From Vittaforma corneae ATCC 50505 (Eukaryota > Microsporidia > Nosematidae): a DNA stretch of 64,000 nucleotides. Location of the stretch: positions 1-64,000 of the forward strand of contig NW_006889845.1 in assembly GCF_000231115.1 (NCBI RefSeq). Reading direction: 5' to 3'. This document shows positions 59,301 through 64,000 of the stretch, piece after piece. The translations under genes were made by a program, and so were the position numbers. The first letter of the stretch is position 1; each line of letters starts with the position of its first letter. Below the pieces are notes generated by a model that searched no databases, was not told where the DNA came from, and worked only from the letters and a program-made list of their open reading frames with translations.

Positions 59301-62105
59301 GACACAAGCATGAGAACTCTAAAGTACAGTCATCAAAGAGTACAAGGTATTTCATAAATTGGAACTTCTTGGTTTTGGAGTATAAAATAGAAAAGACGGA
59401 CTCCAAAAAGGACCTGTAAGATGACAGATCCATCTCCTTCGCTGGCTTTAATGTAAATTTATATTCAAACTTGGTGTGTCTGAACTGCTGAATGAAGTTC
59501 TCAGTTTCTGGGTCAAAACCTCCTTTGATTGACTTTAGAAATTCCTGGATGGTAAAGGCGAAAAGGTCTTGTCTTTCATAGTTGATTTTCAAAAGAAATT
59601 TTTCAAGAATGCTCTTGGAAATATCAGAGACATCGGAAAAGCTAATGGCTGAATTTTGTTTGATTGTGTCATAATTAGTATAACTATATTTGATGTCACC
59701 AAACAAGGCCTTTGTGTGAATGGGCAGACTGGAAGGCTTAAGTGAATGAACCAAATTACGAAAAATTTTACTCTTTTCATAGAAAAACAAAAATTTTTCA
59801 ATAAAAACGTGATCACTAATGAAAAGAGACTGACTAACTTGTTCCTTTGGTGTAGTATACTGAGGAGTGTGATCCTTTATGCTATTATATAAAGCTAATA
59901 AGCCGTTATTTAATCCAGTATTTATATTAATAGTTGTCAATTGGTCATGATTAGCATTGGAATTTTTGCAGTGCTTATTTTTATTTCCTTGTTCATTTAT
60001 TTGGCTGTTATTAGCACCATCTTTTTGAGTAGTGTCAAATGGACAGACATTGTACCTAAAGGGCCTCTTTTCGTCTGAAAAGTATCTAGCTAGCATCTCA
60101 TAGATCTTCACTTCTAAATTAGGAATGTACGGAATGTCCTCTATCTTCTCGAATGGATCAATAAGATATGGGCTCATAAGCTTAGAGTCTTGGAAGGTCC
60201 TTAACCACTCTAGGAAATACTCTGCACATACACAAACTCATTATTTAGAAAAAACTCCACATATGGCCAAACATAGCTAAAATACAAATTGAGATTGATC
60301 TGCTCCAACACAAACTTCATTATCTTATAGATACACGTTTTCTTATTGTATGTTCCTTGAGTATATGCACTCTTTACTTTAAACAAGATATGGCTAAGAT
60401 TCTTCTTTACAAACAAGGAAATCGAAGGTTTAAAGAACTGGTTGAGATTGGAAAAGTAGTCCTGGAACATAAGCCCAACAAGAATATCAACATCATCCAC
60501 CTGCTCTGTATAGGATTGGTTCATAATTCTTTGAACTACTACATACTTTATATTATTTTCTATGAAGCTATGGGTGAAATTTGGTGAGGGATATAAAATA
60601 TTAAAAATATGATAGATGTTTCTAGAAACAAACGATTCAGCAGAAAGTGAAAACATATCAGCAATTAAAGACAGTCGACTGTGCAAGAACTCTCTGTCCA
60701 TCAGAGTAGTATTGGAGATGTCATTGATGCTGCTATTGGCCTCTTTCAGAATGTAATATTCAAGTACCATGTCCATGACTAAATTAAACTCAGTGTTAAA
60801 TCTTTGAATGATATTTTTATAGACTAATTTCACAAACATTGATGAATTCCTGTATGACTGTAAAAGTGTTATAAACCCCGCAAAGTACAACTTTTTGGTC
60901 TTCATAAAACAAGGAAGTGCTTTGATAGCACTGTAAGGATATGACTCTGAGGCTTTAAAAAAGGATATTGTGACCGATTCATTCTCGCCCTCCATCTCAA
61001 ATAAGCTAAAGGCGCTTATACACAGCTCGATAAGCTTAAATTCGTTCTTGTTTTCATTCTTTTTCTTGAATAGCTTTATGCTTTCTGAAATGTATAGTTT
61101 CAAGAGTATTTTCAAATATTTAGAAAGTCTAAGAGAAGGAAAGTGTAAAAGAATGGTATAAACCACAGGGATATCATTTTCCAGAATGGCCTCTTCAAAT
61201 ACGCCATGGATGTCTCCATCTTGGATACGATGTCCTGGCATTGGATCACTAAGTTGAGAGGTATCGCCAAGATAGGAGGGTTTGGACGACGTCCCCCGAC
61301 ACTTTTTGAAGCAGTACTTACAGATTGATGAATGGTCCGCATTGGTTTGACAAAGACTTAGAAGAATCTTGTCCTTCTCTGAAATGTTATAGATCTGATT
61401 GGAATCAACAAGGAGAAGATCGTCAAAAGAATACTCGCGTGCATTAACTCTTCCATTGCAATCCAAAATGGCAACTAGCAAGGGTTCCTTTAGCTGCTTC
61501 CTCAAGTTTTCTATGGTAAATGTATTAGCACCTGGGTTTTCTTTTAAATTGATTGCCATCTTCTCATTTTCTACTAATCTGAATATCGTTTCTTTTAGTA
61601 CATGAAAATACTTGTTGTCTGAATATTCTTTCTCAGCTACGTTGGAATCGTCAAGATCGTTTAGTTTAAAACGAATCTTAGGTTGAAAAGAACTTATATC
61701 CACACCACTGAATAATTCGAAAGTAGAATAATCGTCTAACATTTCTCTTATAAAGCAATAGTTCAGCAGAAACTCCTCTCCATTGTAGCTGAGGGCGCTT
61801 AGGTTGGGAATATTGCCATTGAAAAGACAAACTTTTCTTAGATTCAGACTTTTGAAAAGTTTGTACGTTGATTTTCTCATTGGATACTTCAAAATAAGTG
61901 ACAGAACTGTTGTTTCTTCCATATTGTATGTGGTTCTTTTCAAGAGCATTAGAAACTCATCTAAGTCTTCTTTTCTGAGTATGAAGATAATCTCATTAAG
62001 AAATTTCACATCCTCTAACTTGTTCATAGATGCTTTAAATACCTCTATGGCAGTATTCGGATTCAATTGAGAAAGGAAAAGATTCTTCCAATAGTGCTTC
62101 TTCAT
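56368..62105 (-). CDS. MEC1: ATR/Mec1 checkpoint kinase, one frame break
   Basis: The PI3K-like kinase that senses single-stranded DNA at stalled forks. The C-terminus carries the kinase (QMPKKITLVGEDGREYPM, KDDLRKDSRFM, GLGDRHSENIHFD, HVDLNCIFDK, PFRLTQNIIDG) and a FATC end (NLGSMYIGWMAFI), all closest to ATR. The N-terminal frame (62105 to 60210) and the kinase frame are offset. Adding one base near 60234-60236 joins FVYV to CAEYFLEWLRTF, giving about 1912 residues (Mec1 2368). Several Asn-rich low-complexity inserts sit in the FAT region. TTGATCCCA before ATG 62105 fixes the start. The longer TTG frame is rejected. Confidence 0.88.
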
Positions 62106-62666
62106 TGGGATCAAAAAATCTTTTGATGAACAAAGCATAAAATTAAAATGCAAATGAAATTGGATTTATGTTTAAACAAATAATATATTTATTTTGCAAT
62201 ATCTGTTCAATTTCCAGCAACTTTCTGCTTGCTGAAATCTTGAATATCTCCATGAACTAAAAACACAGCTAGCTAATAAAACTGTAAAGAAGATGGCTGT
62301 AGCTGTTCGTTTTCACTATATGATTGCTGTCAAAATGTAGCTAATCAAAAATATTGATCTGATTTATCCTCTTGAATCGAAAGGGTCTACTTTGTTTTTA
62401 ATATGGAACAAGAAGCAGTTCCGGTGCTTATAATTGCATTGCGTACACTCATGCTGTTGCTGACAGGAATTAGAGCATCGAGGGGCCCAAAGAGTTGGCA
62501 ATTACAAGCATACTCCTTCACACAAATATTTCATTTAACATTATTTGCAGTGACTTTACAGTTTAATTAGCGTTCAAGAAAGTGATATTGCTCGACTAAT
62601 AATACTAAACTAAGAAAAGACATTTGCACAGTTTATTATGTAAAAACACTACTTGGATGTCCAGTT
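62106..62666. other. spacer between ATR and UPF2
   Basis: About 560 AT-rich bases with no supported gene. The ATR start motif (GATCCCA on the minus strand) is at its left end, 62106-62111. Confidence 0.45.
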
Positions 62667-64000
62667 TCAATCGGATTCTTCCATCAAGCACATCTCTCTT
62701 TCAAAAGAATCAGACTCGTCGACCTCACAGGCGTAATGGTGCTTCTCGCAGAAGTTAAACAGCATTGCTCTAAATTCTGCATCCCCTTTCTGGCGCTTAT
62801 TGAGTATCTCAATGTACTTTTCGTGTATCTCAGGATCAAAGCTGTCCAGCAAAAGCAAGATAATTCTGTACTTCAGTCTCTCACCAACCTTCTCTTTCAG
62901 CAAAGTATTAATGACCTGAGTCTGCTGGCTTTGCTTTCTTGCAAGAAATGAAATGGCCTGTGCATAGTCTAAAGCAAGTGTCTTGTGCTTTTCATATATC
63001 CTTGGAATTGAAAAAAGATAAAATCCTATCAAAAAGGAACTTGTATTCTCTTCTTCTATCATGTTTTTCATAGTTTTAGCTAGAGGTATGCTTGTATCCA
63101 AGGTGAACACAATGTCTTTAACTTCGTTAAAAAACTTCTTGAAGTTCTCCTCATTCTCAAAAATCGATGGCTGTGATAGAACTAAAAGTAGAAACCTTGG
63201 AGATTTTTTCATTTTTGCAAATAGTGCATTTGTTTCATAGTCCGTTGAATTAAAAAACCATCTAAGAAAATCAAGAATGTTAATCTTGCAGAACTCTGGG
63301 TTTAGGATCATCGAAATACACTGCGAGAATTGAATTTTGCTGACGTTATCCAACGGACTATTCTTGACTTTCTCAATCATTTCAATAGAAAGTCTATTTG
63401 TCTCCTTTTTATATAGAATGTACCTCCCCAGCTGTTCTAATATTACGCACAGCTTGGAAATTAAATGCTTATCAATCAGTTGGTTGATCAAATTAAATAT
63501 TTCCTGGGACGTGAACAATCCAAACTTATAGCATTCTGCGATGAGAATCAAGTCTTTGTCTGTGTTCTGGCATGAAAGTATTGAGCCACAGTAGCTTTTG
63601 CTGTTTTTAATAGCTTTCGACAATATCCTAGCTAGACTAGGAATAAATTCAACGTATTTCTTTTTATTTATAATCTTTGTAATGAGCTCCGGGTGACTGC
63701 AGATGTTTTGACCTATGTAATCAAGCATGTAAGGCTCCAGCTTTTTCTTCTCAATATTCTTTATCATGGACATGCTAAACGGCGGAAATACAAACTCACT
63801 GGGAACTTTTGAGTCTTCATAGAAACTAAATTCTCCCGGTACTGGCTTTACAATTTCTATATAGCTGTTGGGAATCTTTAGATCCTCATTGATCTTTAAA
63901 ATGCCAGCGATTTCTTTCAAAATTTCAAAGTTATCTTCGTTTATCGTTTTTATTTCATCTTCAATATTAGGAACAAACACTGACTTGTCGATATCAAAGA
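62667..64000 (-). CDS. UPF2: UPF2/NMD2-like MIF4G protein, 5' part beyond the window
   Basis: Central factor of nonsense-mediated mRNA decay, bridging UPF1 and UPF3. Only the C-terminal 440 or so residues are in the window; the frame is open through the right edge and no true start is seen (the first Met-like codon is GTG). LEPYMLDYIGQNI, YVEFIPSLARIL, KDLILIAECYKFGLFTSQEIFNLI and ILEQLGRYILYKKETNRLSIEMIEKV match the second MIF4G domain (LLExCGRFLxRxPET). A further helical repeat region and an acidic end (EVDESDSFE ... EESD) follow, as in the UPF1-binding tail. CWC22 is a less likely alternative. Confidence 0.78.
   Translation of the reverse strand, partial: FDIDKSVFVPNIEDEIKTINEDNFEILKEIAGILKINEDLKIPNSYIEIVKPVPGEFSFYEDSKVPSEFVFPPFSMSMIKNIEKKKLEPYMLDYIGQNICSHPELITKIINKKKYVEFIPSLARILSKAIKNSKSYCGSILSCQNTDKDLILIAECYKFGLFTSQEIFNLINQLIDKHLISKLCVILEQLGRYILYKKETNRLSIEMIEKVKNSPLDNVSKIQFSQCISMILNPEFCKINILDFLRWFFNSTDYETNALFAKMKKSPRFLLLVLSQPSIFENEENFKKFFNEVKDIVFTLDTSIPLAKTMKNMIEEENTSSFLIGFYLFSIPRIYEKHKTLALDYAQAISFLARKQSQQTQVINTLLKEKVGERLKYRIILLLLDSFDPEIHEKYIEILNKRQKGDAEFRAMLFNFCEKHHYACEVDESDSFEREMCLMEESD

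Noticed and set aside
60210..60240. Possible short intron (GT...AG) between the two ATR frames
   Set aside because: The frames overlap with no gap to remove and there is no microsporidian-type 5' splice site; a one-base indel explains the offset better.

Overview
The window is nuclear DNA from a microsporidian (intracellular fungus-like parasite). Nearly every gene is an intronless, shortened homologue of a eukaryotic housekeeping gene. Genes are dense on both strands, mostly separated by 40-400 bases. Many start codons have a CCC triplet (or GGG) 0-12 bases upstream, often behind a short T-tract; this CCC/GGG-type start signal is a known microsporidian feature. The gene set (Sec62, Sec24, NMD3, TSR1, PFS2, GDI, RAD16, ATR, condensin, V-ATPase G) fits. 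I suspect the Enterocytozoonidae/Vittaforma side of the phylum, but the genus cannot be fixed from the sequence alone.

Layout. 0-3 kb: a leucine-rich-repeat protein and long gene-poor spacers. 2.7-7.7 kb: membrane and secretory genes (orphan membrane protein, Sec62, GPI18, L-type lectin) and a RhoGAP-like protein. 7.8-11.1 kb: tRNA-Arg(CCT), a degenerate RuvB-like 1, NMD3 and a NOT2-box protein. 11.2-14.7 kb: RFC1 and UAP1. 14.7-19 kb: two orphan polytopic membrane proteins around TAF12, POP4 and a PRA1/Yip3 protein. 19-31 kb: Sec24, eL30, Ste24, DP, UTP7, HRD3, PFS2 and Rab GDI. 31-42.8 kb: GPN1, TSR1, a small orphan, E2F, MED18, RAD16, UBA2 and a six-BRCT protein. 43-50.3 kb: HECT ligase, V-ATPase G, two orphans and condensin CND1. 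50.4-64 kb: DNA ligase I, a second Sec24, EAF6, two microproteins, ATR/Mec1 and the 3' part of UPF2 running off the right edge.

Functional themes. Replication, repair and checkpoint: RFC1, LIG1, RAD16, six-BRCT Rtt107/PTIP-like, ATR, condensin. Transcription: E2F and DP, MED18, TAF12, EAF6, NOT2. RNA and ribosome: NMD3, TSR1, UTP7, POP4, PFS2, UPF2, eL30. Secretion, ER and vesicles: Sec62, two Sec24s, lectin, HRD3, GDI, PRA1, GPI18. Spore-wall precursor: UAP1.

The most notable signals are these. Five conserved genes (RVB1, UBA2, six-BRCT, CND1, ATR) are each broken by one or two single-base frame changes, most of them in or beside short homopolymers. The RuvB-like 1 gene has lost both Walker motifs. 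The RhoGAP domain lacks its arginine finger. E2F and MED18 share a 40-base divergent promoter. A 61-residue protein consists of little more than a ubiquitin-interacting motif. No CRISPR, transposon, rRNA or clear intron was seen.
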